From NCBI GenBank assembly GCA_003240775.1, contig QFNI01000018.1, positions 1-64,000 of the forward strand: 64,000 nt of DNA, in the 5' to 3' direction. The translations under genes were made by a program, and so were the position numbers. Positions 8,491-17,134 of this stretch are shown here, piece after piece (position 1 is the first letter of the stretch; each line of letters begins with the position of its first letter). The notes beneath the pieces were generated by a model that saw only the letters and a list, made by a program, of their open reading frames with translations, had not been told where the DNA came from and did no database searches. Source of the DNA: Mesorhizobium amorphae. GTDB lineage: Bacteria > Pseudomonadota > Alphaproteobacteria > Rhizobiales > Rhizobiaceae.

Positions 8491-9558
8491 ATGAAGAAAA
8501 TCGTGTTCGGCTTTGCCGCAGCGCTCGCCATGAGCGTTTCGGGCGCCGCCCTCGCCCAGGACAAGACCAAGGTCTGCTTCGTCTATATCGGCTCCAAGAC
8601 AGACGGCGGCTGGACCCAGGCGCACGACATCGGCCGCCAGCAGGTGGAAAAGAAACTCGGCGACAAGGTCGAGACCTCGTTCGTCGAGAACGTGCCGGAA
8701 GGCCCCGACGCGGAACGCGCCATCGAGCGTCTCGCGCGCTCGGGCTGCGCCATCGTCTTCACCACCTCCTTCGGCTTCATGGACCAGACGCTGGCCGTCG
8801 CGGCCAAGTTCCCGGACGTGAAGTTCGAGCACGCCACCGGCTACAAGACGGCCGACAACGTCGCGACCTACAATGCGCGCTTCTACGAGGGCCGCTACAT
8901 CCAGGGCCAGATCGCGGCCAAGATGTCCCAGAAGGGCCTGGCGGGCTACATCGCCTCGTTCCCGATTCCCGAAGTGGTGATGGGCATCAACGCGTTCACG
9001 CTGGGTGCGCAGTCGGTCAACCCCGACTTCAAGCTCAAGGTGGTGTGGGCCAACACCTGGTTCGACGCAGGCAAGGAAGCCGACGCCGCCAAGGTGCTGA
9101 TCGACCAGGGCGTCGACATCATCACGCAGCACACCGATTCGACCGGCCCGATGCAGGTGGCCTCCGAGCGCGGCATCAAGGCGTTCGGCCAAGCGTCCGA
9201 CATGATCAAGGCCGGTCCCGAGACGCAGCTGACCGCGATCCTCGACACCTGGGGTCCGTATTACGTGAAGCGGGTGCAGGCGGTGATCGACGGCACATGG
9301 AAGTCGGAATCGATCTGGGACGGTTTGAAGGACGGCATCCTGACCATGGCGCCCTACACGAATATGCCCGACGACGTGAAGAAGATGGCCGAGGAGACCG
9401 AGGCCAAGATCCGCTCGGGCGAGCTCAAGCCCTTCACCGGCCCGATCAACAAGCAGGACGGCACGCAGTGGCTCGCCCAGGGCGTTTCGTCCGAAGACGG
9501 CCCGCTGCTCGGCATGAACTTCTACCTGGCGGGCGTGGACGACAAGCTGCCGCAGTAA
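8491..9558 (+). CDS. BMP family ABC transporter substrate-binding protein
   Basis: 355-residue periplasmic binding protein of the BMP/Med/PnrA family, partner of the three genes upstream. A signal peptide spans about residues 1-22 (MKKIVFGFAAALAMS..., cleavage after ALA). There is no lipobox cysteine, so the protein is soluble, unlike many Gram-positive BMP lipoproteins. Family stretches include KTDGGWTQAHDIGRQ (about 38), TTSFGFMD (about 90), EGRYIQGQIAAKMS (about 131) and QHTDSTGP (about 212). GAGAGGA lies 10 nt before the ATG. The separate 67-nt leader may allow higher expression of this subunit than of the membrane parts, as is common for binding proteins. Confidence 0.92.
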   Translation: MKKIVFGFAAALAMSVSGAALAQDKTKVCFVYIGSKTDGGWTQAHDIGRQQVEKKLGDKVETSFVENVPEGPDAERAIERLARSGCAIVFTTSFGFMDQTLAVAAKFPDVKFEHATGYKTADNVATYNARFYEGRYIQGQIAAKMSQKGLAGYIASFPIPEVVMGINAFTLGAQSVNPDFKLKVVWANTWFDAGKEADAAKVLIDQGVDIITQHTDSTGPMQVASERGIKAFGQASDMIKAGPETQLTAILDTWGPYYVKRVQAVIDGTWKSESIWDGLKDGILTMAPYTNMPDDVKKMAEETEAKIRSGELKPFTGPINKQDGTQWLAQGVSSEDGPLLGMNFYLAGVDDKLPQ

Positions 9559-9582
9559 GCCACGCCTCCCAGCAGAAACAGG

Positions 9583-9607
9583 AAGGGCGCCCTCGGGCGC
9601 CCTTTTT
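9583..9607 (+). terminator. Rho-independent terminator between the BMP operon and rimO
   Basis: AGGGCGCC (9584-9591), a CTCG loop and GGCGCCCT (9596-9603) followed by TTTTT. It lies 25 nt after the binding-protein stop, and its T run touches the 3' end of the convergent rimO gene. Confidence 0.9.
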
Positions 9608-10920
9608 CATGCCACCGTGCCGTAGAGGTCGTAGGCGTCGGAAGAGTCGATGCGGGCGTGCACGATGTCGCCCACCTTGAGCGGGCGGCGCGACTGGATG
9701 TGGACGGAGCCGTCGACTTCGGGCGCGTCGTAACGGGTGCGGCCCTTGGCGGAGGTGCCGTTCACGGCATCCACGATCACCGGCAGGCGCTTGCCCACCT
9801 TGCGCTTGAGAAGACCGGCCGAAATCTTCTGCTGGTGGGCCATGAAGCGCTTCCAGCGCGCTTCCTTCACCTCTTCGGGCACCTCGGGCAGGCCGAGCGC
9901 ATTGGCTTTCGCGCCCTTCACCGGCTCGAACTTGAAGCAGCCTGCGCGGTCGATGCGCGCTTCGGTGCACCAGTCGAGAAGCTCCTGGAAATCCTCCTCG
10001 GTCTCGCCGGGGAAGCCGACGATGAAGGTCGAGCGGATGGCGAGCTCGGGGCAGATCTCGCGCCAGCGGCGCACACGCTCGAGCGCCTTGTCACCATGGG
10101 CGGGGCGGCGCATGGCGCGCAGCACGGACTGCGAGGCATGCTGGAAGGGCACGTCGAGATAAGGCAGCACCTTGCCTTCGGCCATCAGCGGGATGACCTC
10201 GTCCACGTGGGGGTAGGGGTAGACGTAGTGGAGGCGGACCCAGATGCCGAGTTCGCCGAGTTCGCGGGCGAGATCCACGAACTTCGCGCGCACCTCGCGC
10301 TCTTGCCAGATGCTCGTGGCGTAGCGGAGGTCGACACCGTATGCGCTCGTATCCTGGGAAACGACGAGCAGTTCCTTCACGCCGGCCTTGGCGAGCTTTT
10401 CGGCCTCGCGCAGCACGTCCGCCGCCGGGCGCGAGACGAGATCGCCGCGCAGGTCGGGGATGATGCAGAAGGTGCAGCGGTTGTTGCAGCCTTCGGAAAT
10501 CTTCAGATAGGCGTAGTGGCGCGGCGTGAGCTTGATGCCCTGCGGCGGCACCAGATCGAGATAGGGGTCGTGCGCGGGCGGCGCGGCTTCGTGGACGGCC
10601 GCCATGACGCTCTCGTAAGCCTGCGGCCCGGTGATCGCGAACACGCCGGGATGCTTCTGGCGGATGGTCTCGGGCTCGGCGCCGAGGCAGCCGGTGACGA
10701 TCACCTTGCCGTTCTCCGACAGGGCGGAGCCGATGGCATCGAGCGACTCGGTGCGGGCGGAATCGAGAAAGCCGCAGGTGTTCACGACCACCAGATCGGC
10801 GCCCTCGTGCTTGCGCGAGATCTCGTATCCTTCGGCGCGGAGCCGCGTGAGGATGCGCTCGGAGTCCACGAGCGCCTTGGGGCAGCCGAGGCTTACGAAG
10901 CTGACGCGGGGCGAAGTCAT
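9607..10920 (-). CDS. rimO: Ribosomal protein S12 methylthiotransferase RimO
   Basis: A 437-residue radical-SAM enzyme that adds a methylthio group to the conserved aspartate of ribosomal protein S12. The N-terminal UPF0004 domain shows SLGCPKALVDSERI (about residues 10-23) and NTCGFLDSA (about 47), supplying cysteines for the auxiliary 4Fe-4S cluster. The radical-SAM cluster motif CNNRCTFC (CxxxCxxC) is at about residues 146-153. A C-terminal TRAM-like region follows (KVGKRLPVIVDAV to VGDIVHARI). The order and the SLGCPK motif separate RimO from the tRNA enzyme MiaB. Single gene, ATG at 10920. Confidence 0.95.
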   Translation of the reverse strand: MTSPRVSFVSLGCPKALVDSERILTRLRAEGYEISRKHEGADLVVVNTCGFLDSARTESLDAIGSALSENGKVIVTGCLGAEPETIRQKHPGVFAITGPQAYESVMAAVHEAAPPAHDPYLDLVPPQGIKLTPRHYAYLKISEGCNNRCTFCIIPDLRGDLVSRPAADVLREAEKLAKAGVKELLVVSQDTSAYGVDLRYATSIWQEREVRAKFVDLARELGELGIWVRLHYVYPYPHVDEVIPLMAEGKVLPYLDVPFQHASQSVLRAMRRPAHGDKALERVRRWREICPELAIRSTFIVGFPGETEEDFQELLDWCTEARIDRAGCFKFEPVKGAKANALGLPEVPEEVKEARWKRFMAHQQKISAGLLKRKVGKRLPVIVDAVNGTSAKGRTRYDAPEVDGSVHIQSRRPLKVGDIVHARIDSSDAYDLYGTVA

Positions 10921-11040
10921 GGCGGACGATCCATCGGGGGCTCGCCGGCAGGAAGACCGGCAGGCCTGAGCGTTGGCATGGCTGAAAGGGTTCGGGCGCT
11001 GCCGTGACCGAAAATCACGGCAGCATCAAGGCCTTGTGCC

Positions 11041-11721
11041 TCAGTGAGCGGGCGCGCCGTGGCCGCCGAACCATCCGCTCAGGAAGCCGAGCTGCTCGGG
11101 GAACTGGTCGACCGCGCCGTCGAGCAGCATCTTGACCGCCACATAGAGGATGATGATGAGGCCGACATAGGCGATCCAGCGATAGCGCGCGAGAAGCCGG
11201 GCCACGAAGGTCGCAGCGAAGCCCATGAGCGCGACCGACAGCGCGAGACCGATGATCAGGACGGTCGGATGTTCCATAGCGGCGCCCGCCACGGCGAGCA
11301 CGTTGTCGAGCGACATCGACACGTCCGCGACCACGATCTGCCAGGCGGCCTGGGCAAAGGTCTTGCGCGGGGCTGTGGTCGGCGCGCGGCCTTCGCTATC
11401 TAGGGCCTCGGTGGCCTCCAGCTCTTCCGCGTGGCTGACGGTCAGCTCGCGATACATCTTCCAGCAGACCCAGAGCAGCAGCAGGCCACCGGCGATCAGC
11501 AGGATCGGTCCGATCTGGAGAAGCCAGGTGGTGATCAGCGCGAAGCCGATGCGCATCACGGTGGCGGCGATGATGCCGACCAGGATCGCCTTCTTGCGCA
11601 GATCGGCAGGAAGGCCGGCTGCGGCCAAGCCGATGACGATTGCGTTGTCGCCAGCCAGCACGAGATCGATGGCGATCACCTGCAATAGGGCGACGAAGCC
11701 GGGACCGGTGAAGATTTCCAT
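11041..11721 (-). CDS. TerC family integral membrane protein
   Basis: 226 residues with about seven membrane helices. The TerC signature AGDNAIVIGLAAAGLP is at about residues 23-38 and VVADVSMSLDNVLAVAGAA at about 130-148; both acidic motifs (GDN and SLDN) are thought to bind metal ions. TerC proteins are linked to manganese efflux or tellurite resistance; the substrate here is not known. I chose the ATG at 11721 (MEIFTGPGF), preceded by GCGAGG, over an upstream in-frame start at 11784 whose 21 extra codons do not resemble the family. No manganese (yybP-ykoY) riboswitch was recognised upstream. Confidence 0.85.
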   Translation of the reverse strand: MEIFTGPGFVALLQVIAIDLVLAGDNAIVIGLAAAGLPADLRKKAILVGIIAATVMRIGFALITTWLLQIGPILLIAGGLLLLWVCWKMYRELTVSHAEELEATEALDSEGRAPTTAPRKTFAQAAWQIVVADVSMSLDNVLAVAGAAMEHPTVLIIGLALSVALMGFAATFVARLLARYRWIAYVGLIIILYVAVKMLLDGAVDQFPEQLGFLSGWFGGHGAPAH

Positions 11722-11810
11722 GAGTGCCTCGCGCTCGGAAGGAGTCGGCGCCCCTAACGCGCGCGTTTCTTTCCCGTCAAGCACAGAAGCAAGGCCGAGC
11801 CGGCCCAGCC

Positions 11811-11840
11811 AAAGAAAAAGCCGGCCATAAAGGCCGGCTT
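11811..11840 (-). terminator. Rho-independent terminator downstream of the DUF2188 gene
   Basis: Read on the minus strand: a 9-bp perfect stem (AAGCCGGCC/GGCCGGCTT, 11832-11840 with 11818-11826), a 5-nt loop and the run CTTTTTCTTT. It separates the DUF2188 gene from terC. Confidence 0.85.
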
Positions 11841-11938
11841 GAAGTTTGACGGGTCCGAGGGGGGTGGGGGATGACCCGTCTTGGAGCTGATAATCCGGGG
11901 ACTGCGGATAGGTTCCCGTAGTTCCCGAACTTTTTTCG

Positions 11939-12175
11939 TCAGCCCTTCACTTCGGTGTCGGGACGGTCGTCGCCGTCCGCGGTTTCGGTCTGCCACTCGC
12001 CGTCGGCCGTCTCGAACTCGATGTCCCCGGTCTCGCCCGGCTCCTCCTGCTCGCCGGCCGCACGGCGGGCGGCCGCGAGCGCCTGGTCGTGGGTGTCGAA
12101 GGTCTCGGAGAAGGTGTCGCCAGACTTGTAGGCCCAGCCGCCGTTGTGTTCGACCACTTCATAAACGACCGTCAT
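11939..12175 (-). CDS. DUF2188 domain protein
   Basis: A small acidic protein of 78 residues. The first 45 residues (YEVVEHNGGWAYKSGD, then TFDTHDQALAAARRAA) match the DUF2188 pattern: a short beta strand ending in GGWAYK and a helix that begins at the ALAAARRAA segment. The C-terminal half is rich in Glu, Asp and Thr. The family has no known function and often occurs near stress genes. The ATG at 12175 lies 12 bp beyond the stop of the molybdenum hydroxylase large-subunit gene, so it may be read from the same transcript; a terminator follows it. Confidence 0.75.
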   Translation of the reverse strand: MTVVYEVVEHNGGWAYKSGDTFSETFDTHDQALAAARRAAGEQEEPGETGDIEFETADGEWQTETADGDDRPDTEVKG

Positions 12176-12187
12176 TTGCGCACTCCT

Positions 12188-14431
12188 TCAGGCTGCGGCG
12201 GTGAACACCTTGTCGATGGTGATCGGCAATTCGCGAATACGCTTTCCGGTTGCATGGAAGATCGCATTGGCGATCGCCGCAGGCGTGCCGACGATGCCGA
12301 TCTCGCCGAGACCCTTGACGCCGAGAGGGCTGGTCTTGGTGTCCTCCTCGTCCACGAAGATCACGTCGATGTCCTGGATGTCTGCGTTGGCGGGCACATG
12401 ATACTCGGCGAGATTGCGGTTCATGATGCGGCCGAGCTCGTGGTCGATCATCGCCTCCTCGTGCAGCGCCATGCCCACGCCCCACACGACGCCGCCGACG
12501 ATCTGCGAGCGGGCGGTCTTGGGGTTGATGATCTTGCCCGCCGCGATGGCTGCGACGACGCGCGGAATGCGCACGAGGCCGAGCTGCTCGTCGACGCGCA
12601 CTTCCACGAAGATCGCGGAGTGGGTGTAGGACGAGTACTTGGCCTGCGTCGCCGTGTCCGGCTGAGCCGTGGCCTCACCTTCGACGCTCGATCCGCCCGA
12701 AAGCCGCACAAGCTCGGGAAGCGTGCGCGCCTGGCTGCGCTCAGCGCGCAGTTCCATGCGGCCATTGGCAAACTCGACGTCCTCGAACGCCGCATTCGCG
12801 AAGACCGAGCCGCTCTCGCCTTGTGCCGCCTTGAAGAGTTTGCGGCGCAGCGCGTCACAGGCCAGCTCGACCGCCGAGCCGGCGGATGCCGCCGTCCACG
12901 ATCCGCCCTGGACGGGCGAGAAGGGCAGGATGGTGTCGGCGAGCTTCGCCGTCACATCCTCCATCGCCAGCCCCAGTGCATCCGCGCCGATCTGGGTGAG
13001 GATCGTATAGGTGCCGGTGCCGATGTCGGCTGACGCGGTGGAGACTTCGAGCTTGCCATCTGCGGACAACACTGCCTTGGCGCTCGTCTTGTTCATCTGG
13101 GCTTCCCACATGCCCGTCGCCATGCCGTAGCCCACGAGTTCGCGGCCCTCGCGCATGGAGCGCGGTTGGGCCGTGCGCTTGCTCCAGCCGAAGCGCTCCG
13201 CGCCCAGCCGATAGCATTCGCGCAGTTCCTTGGAGGTGAAGTCCTTGTCGGCCGTTTCGTCACGCACGGAGTAGTTGCGCAGGCGCAGTTCGATCGGGTC
13301 GAGCCCGGCGCGGTGGGCGAGTTCGTCCATCGCGCTTTCGATGGCGAATGTGCCGGTCGGCGCACCGGGGGCACGCATGTCGCCCGGCGTGTAGGCGTCC
13401 ACCTGGGCGAGCCGATAGGTGAACTGCTTGTTCTCGGCCTCGTAGAGCAGGCTCGACCAGTTCACGACGACCTCCTGGTAATCCTCGAAGCGCGAGGTGA
13501 CCGCGACCACGTCCTGGCGCATGGCGAGGAGCCTGCCCGTCTCGTCCGCACCGAGCAGCATGTTCGACACGGTCGCGGGGCGATGGGTGTGGGTGAACAT
13601 CTGCGTGCGGGTCAACTCGACGCGCACCGACTGCTTGAGATCGAGCGCTGCCATCACGGCCAGAAACAGCTGATACTGCGGCCGCAGCCCGCAGCCGAAC
13701 CCGCCGCCCACGAAGGGCGAGATGACGCGGATGTCTTCCGTGGGCAGATTGAACACGCTGGCCACATAGGCCTGGGTGTTGGTCACGCCCTGGATCTTGT
13801 CGTGGATGGTGAGCTTTCCGCCGTCCTCGTAGATCACGGTGGAAGCGTGGGGCTCCATCGGATTGTGGTGCTCGCCTGCATGGGTGAATTCCATGGAGAC
13901 GCGCAGGGGCGAGGCCGCATAGGCGGACATCGCCTCGCCCTTGTTCTTGGGCGGAGGCGCGATGCCGCCGCGCTGCTTGGGCGGCACATAGGCGTCGCCG
14001 CGCGCAAGACGCAGGTCCGTCTCGTGTTCCTTTTCCGCGTATTCCAGCGTCACGAGCCCCGCGGCATGGCGCGCGACCTCGAAGCTTTCTGCCACCACCA
14101 GCGCCACTGGCTGGCCGCTATAGAACACGTGATCGTCTTCCAGCGGCCGGAAGGGCTTGCCGGGAGGCGCCACCTGGTCTCGCCAGCTCGCGCTGAAGAA
14201 GGCTGCCGCCGGGCGGTTTTCATGGGTGAAGACGCGCACCACGCCCGGCACGCCTTCGGCGGCCTGCGTGTTGACCGACCGGATGCGCCCGCGCGCGATC
14301 GTGCTCGACACGACGAAGCCGTGCAGCAGGCCGTCGGCGGCGAACTCGGCTGCATAGGTCGCCTCGCCCGTGACCTTGGCGCGGCCGTCCACGCGGTCGC
14401 GTGGGGAGCCGAAATTGCGTTCGTTTCTCAT
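12188..14431 (-). CDS. Xanthine dehydrogenase-family molybdopterin-binding subunit (aldehyde oxidoreductase PaoC/YagR-like)
   Basis: 747-residue catalytic subunit of a molybdenum hydroxylase. Mo-cofactor motifs visible are GGGFGCGLRPQ (about residue 232), RAPGAPTGTFAIESAMDE (about 335), QGGSWTAASAGSAV (about 520) and, near the C-terminus, KGLGEIGIVGTPAAIANA (about 705-722), which holds the likely catalytic glutamate. Length and lack of fused iron-sulfur or FAD domains fit the three-subunit PaoABC/YagTSR and CoxL-like families rather than XdhAB. The ATG at 14431 has AGGAGG upstream; a longer frame is not credible. It is the last gene of 2Fe-2S, FAD, Mo order. Likely substrate is an aldehyde or heteroaromatic; not determinable here. 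No dedicated XdhC/PaoD insertion chaperone lies adjacent. Confidence 0.9.
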   Translation of the reverse strand: MRNERNFGSPRDRVDGRAKVTGEATYAAEFAADGLLHGFVVSSTIARGRIRSVNTQAAEGVPGVVRVFTHENRPAAAFFSASWRDQVAPPGKPFRPLEDDHVFYSGQPVALVVAESFEVARHAAGLVTLEYAEKEHETDLRLARGDAYVPPKQRGGIAPPPKNKGEAMSAYAASPLRVSMEFTHAGEHHNPMEPHASTVIYEDGGKLTIHDKIQGVTNTQAYVASVFNLPTEDIRVISPFVGGGFGCGLRPQYQLFLAVMAALDLKQSVRVELTRTQMFTHTHRPATVSNMLLGADETGRLLAMRQDVVAVTSRFEDYQEVVVNWSSLLYEAENKQFTYRLAQVDAYTPGDMRAPGAPTGTFAIESAMDELAHRAGLDPIELRLRNYSVRDETADKDFTSKELRECYRLGAERFGWSKRTAQPRSMREGRELVGYGMATGMWEAQMNKTSAKAVLSADGKLEVSTASADIGTGTYTILTQIGADALGLAMEDVTAKLADTILPFSPVQGGSWTAASAGSAVELACDALRRKLFKAAQGESGSVFANAAFEDVEFANGRMELRAERSQARTLPELVRLSGGSSVEGEATAQPDTATQAKYSSYTHSAIFVEVRVDEQLGLVRIPRVVAAIAAGKIINPKTARSQIVGGVVWGVGMALHEEAMIDHELGRIMNRNLAEYHVPANADIQDIDVIFVDEEDTKTSPLGVKGLGEIGIVGTPAAIANAIFHATGKRIRELPITIDKVFTAAA

Positions 14432-14444
14432 GTTTCCCGCCTCC

Positions 14445-15467
14445 TCAGACGATGCGCTTGTCGATGTTGGACTGGGGCGTGCCGGCGGCCGCCTGGCCGA
14501 GCGCGCGGATGACAGCCTCGCGCGCCATCGGAACCTTGAACGCGTTGTGCTCGAAGCCCTCCGCGCCCTCCAGAAGCGCATCCGCAAAGGCGGCGAACGC
14601 CTCGTCGCCCGCTTCGCGGCCTTCGAGCGAGGCTTCCGCTTCCGGCTTGCGCCAGGGCTTGTGGGCTACGCCGCCGAGCGCCACGCGGGCGCGGCTGATC
14701 GTGCGGCCCTCCATTTCGAGCCCGACCGCGACCGACACCAGCGCAAAGGCGTAGGAAAGCCGATCGCGCAGCTTGAGATAGGTGAAGTGCTTGGCGAACT
14801 TCGCTGCGTCCGCCGGCACCACGACTTCGGTGACCATCTCGCCGGGGCGAAGCGTGTTGTCCTTTTCGGGCTGGCTGCCCGGCAGCCGGTGGTAGTCGCC
14901 GAACGCTATCTCGCGCTCGCCCTCCCCGCCGGACACGCGCACGGTGGCCTCGAGCGCCGCAAGCGCCACGCACATGTCGGACGGGTGGGTCGCGATGCAG
15001 GATTCGCTGTGGCCCAGGATGGCGTGGATGCGGTTGACACCTGCCCGCGCCGGGCAGCCCGTGCCGGGCTCGCGCTTGTTGCAGCCCGTCCCGGTGTCGT
15101 AGAAATAATAGCAGCGCGTGCGCTGGTTGAGGTTGCCGCCCACGGTGGCCGCGTTGCGCAGCTGCGGCGTGGCGCCGGCCAGCGTGGCGCGCGAAAGGAG
15201 CGGGAACCGCTCCGCCACACGGGCATCGTAGGCGAGCGCCGTGTTGGACACGAGCGCGCCGATCCGGAGACCGCCTTCGTCCTCCTCGATTGCGCCCAAC
15301 CCGTCGATCCGGGAGATGTCGACGAGCCGGGCGGGTTTTTCGACATCGTATTTCATCAGGTCGACGAGATTGGTGCCGCCGGCGATGATGCGCGCATCGG
15401 GCGAAGCGCCAAGTGCCGACACGGCATCTTCCAGGCTTTCGGCGCGGTGAATGGTGAACGGCTTCAT
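14445..15467 (-). CDS. Molybdenum hydroxylase FAD-binding subunit (PaoB/YagS-like, with putative 4Fe-4S insert)
   Basis: 340 residues of the CO-dehydrogenase flavoprotein family. The FAD motif IIAGGTNLVDLMK is at about residues 27-39 and TVGGNLNQRTRCYYFYD at about 110-126. A cysteine-rich stretch follows (RCYYFYD, GCNKREPGTGCPA, SESCIATHPSDMCVAL, about residues 121-165) that matches the region of PaoB and 4-hydroxybenzoyl-CoA reductase beta subunits which binds an additional 4Fe-4S cluster. The ATG at 15467 overlaps the stop of the 2Fe-2S gene by 4 bp, so the two are probably translationally coupled; 13 bp separate it from the Mo-subunit gene. Confidence 0.9.
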   Translation of the reverse strand: MKPFTIHRAESLEDAVSALGASPDARIIAGGTNLVDLMKYDVEKPARLVDISRIDGLGAIEEDEGGLRIGALVSNTALAYDARVAERFPLLSRATLAGATPQLRNAATVGGNLNQRTRCYYFYDTGTGCNKREPGTGCPARAGVNRIHAILGHSESCIATHPSDMCVALAALEATVRVSGGEGEREIAFGDYHRLPGSQPEKDNTLRPGEMVTEVVVPADAAKFAKHFTYLKLRDRLSYAFALVSVAVGLEMEGRTISRARVALGGVAHKPWRKPEAEASLEGREAGDEAFAAFADALLEGAEGFEHNAFKVPMAREAVIRALGQAAAGTPQSNIDKRIV

Positions 15468-16000
15468 TCCGCGGCCTCCAACCGGCGCACCTGCCCATCT
15501 TCGGCGGCAAGCACGTCCTCGATGGCGGAAACGATGTTGGGGTATGCGCCGCAGCGGCAGATGTTGCCGCTCATCAGCTCGCGGATCTCGTCGGCTGTCT
15601 GCGCGTGGCCCTCGTTCAAGAGGCCGACGCCCGAGCAGATCTGGCCGGGCGTGCAGTAGCCGCACTGAAAGGCGTCATGCGTGATGAAGGCGGCCTGGAG
15701 CGGGTGCAACTCGCCATTCGCGCCGGCCAAGCCCTCGATCGTCGTCACTTCCCGGCCATCCTGCATCACGGCGAGCTGCAGGCAGGAGTTCATGCGTTGG
15801 CCGTTGATCAGCACGGTGCAGGCGCCGCACTGGCCGTGGTCGCAGCCCTTCTTGGTGCCGGTGAGGCCCAATTCCAGGCGCAAGAGATCGAGCAGGGTGG
15901 TCCAGGGCTGGACCTCGACCGCGCGCTGCTCGCCGTTCAGCGTGAAGCGAAGCGAGACATTGCCCGGCGGATGAGTCTTGGCTGTGGCGCTGACCGCCAT
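15464..16000 (-). CDS. Molybdenum hydroxylase 2Fe-2S iron-sulfur subunit (PaoA/YagT-like)
   Basis: 178-residue electron-transfer subunit. The plant-type ferredoxin cluster is KKGCDHGQCGACTVLINGQ (about residues 49-67) with a fourth cysteine in SCLQLAV (about 72); the second cluster is QCGYCTPGQ (about 111-119) plus GNICRCGAYPNI (about 142-153). The start ATG at 16000 has AGGAGC upstream. Unlike E. coli PaoA, no twin-arginine signal is visible in the N-terminus, so the complex is predicted to be cytoplasmic. First gene of the three-gene operon. Confidence 0.92.
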   Translation of the reverse strand: MAVSATAKTHPPGNVSLRFTLNGEQRAVEVQPWTTLLDLLRLELGLTGTKKGCDHGQCGACTVLINGQRMNSCLQLAVMQDGREVTTIEGLAGANGELHPLQAAFITHDAFQCGYCTPGQICSGVGLLNEGHAQTADEIRELMSGNICRCGAYPNIVSAIEDVLAAEDGQVRRLEAAE

Positions 16001-16189
16001 GGCTGATGCTCCTGGATTGTGTGAGACAGCCCTTAGGAAGAAAAACCGGGCCACCGGCACGAACGGGGAGCGTTGCTGATCGTTCCGAATAACGCTCAGG
16101 GGCACGAGGGTGTTTCGTGACGGCTGGCGACAGCCGCCCAAACCGTGCCATCACCCGCCCAGCGCCTGGTCCGAGGGAGGAGATTTGGG

Positions 16190-17134
16190 ATGACGCGACG
16201 CTTCGATCTGTGCTGCCTGGGCGAACCCCTTCTGGAATTCAACGCGCGCCACGGCGGAGAGGGCGAAGCGCGCACCTATCTCGAAGCGCATGGCGGCGAT
16301 GCGTCGAACGTCGCCATCGCAGCGGCCCGCCAGGGCGCGGAGGTAGCGTTCCTTTCGGCCGTGGGCGACGATCTCGGCGGCAGGAGCTTCCGCGCGCTCT
16401 GGGGGCGGGAGAACGTGGATGCGAGCGGGGTGCTGACCGACGCGGAGCGGCCGACAGGCGTCTATTTCGTGTCGCACGACGCGAACGGCCACCATTTCAC
16501 CTATCTTCGGAAAGGCTCGGCCGCGAGCGGTTACCGGTTGGACGAGACGGCGCGCCGCGTGCTTGCGGATGCCGCCACAGTGTTCGCTTCCGGCATCAGC
16601 CTGGGCATCTCGGAGCGCGGGGCTGATACGGTCTTCGAGGCGTTCGCGCTGGCACGCCAAGCCGGCGCGCATACGGCGTTCGACACCAACTACCGGCCCC
16701 GCCTTTGGCCCGCCCGTCGCGCCGGCGCGGTGATCCGCGAGGCGCTCTCGCAGGCCGACATCGCCTTTCCCGGGCTCGAGGACGCCCAAGCGCTGTGGGG
16801 GATGCATGAGCCAGATGCCATCGCCGATTTCTGCCTGACGCTCGGCGTGCGCATCGTCATCCTCAAGATGGGAGCGGAGGGTGCGCTTCTCGCGACATCC
16901 GAGGGCCGTCAGCGGATTGCGCCGTTTCCGTGCAGCCCGGTCGACGCGACGGGAGCGGGCGACACGTTCTGCGGTGCGTTTCTGGCACGTCTCGTAGAGG
17001 GCGCGAGCCCGGAGGAAGCTGCGCGCCACGCAGCGTGCGCCGCGGCGCTTGCCACGACCGGATACGGGGCGGTGCCGCCGATCCCAGCGAGGGATGCCGT
17101 GGAAAAGGCGCTTGCCGGGGTCAGTCCTGCTTGA
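16190..17134 (+). CDS. PfkB-family sugar kinase, probably 2-dehydro-3-deoxygluconate kinase
   Basis: 314-residue carbohydrate kinase. The start ATG at 16190 (MTRRFDLCCLGEPLLEF) follows a strong GAGGGAGGAG site. PfkB features are GGDASNVAIAAARQGA (about residues 34-49) and the C-terminal signature DATGAGDTFCGAF (about 263-275) with the catalytic aspartate in GAGD. FDTNYRPRLW at about 164-173 is typical of KDG kinases, which phosphorylate 2-keto-3-deoxygluconate in hexuronate breakdown or Entner-Doudoroff-type pathways. No other hexuronate genes are adjacent, so the specificity is tentative. The 3' end overlaps the next, convergent gene by 14 bp. Confidence 0.8.
   Translation: MTRRFDLCCLGEPLLEFNARHGGEGEARTYLEAHGGDASNVAIAAARQGAEVAFLSAVGDDLGGRSFRALWGRENVDASGVLTDAERPTGVYFVSHDANGHHFTYLRKGSAASGYRLDETARRVLADAATVFASGISLGISERGADTVFEAFALARQAGAHTAFDTNYRPRLWPARRAGAVIREALSQADIAFPGLEDAQALWGMHEPDAIADFCLTLGVRIVILKMGAEGALLATSEGRQRIAPFPCSPVDATGAGDTFCGAFLARLVEGASPEEAARHAACAAALATTGYGAVPPIPARDAVEKALAGVSPA

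Noticed and set aside
11722..11996. Leader of terC as a possible manganese riboswitch (yybP-ykoY)
   Set aside because: The conserved loop motifs were not found; the one strong structure there is the terminator of the DUF2188 gene.
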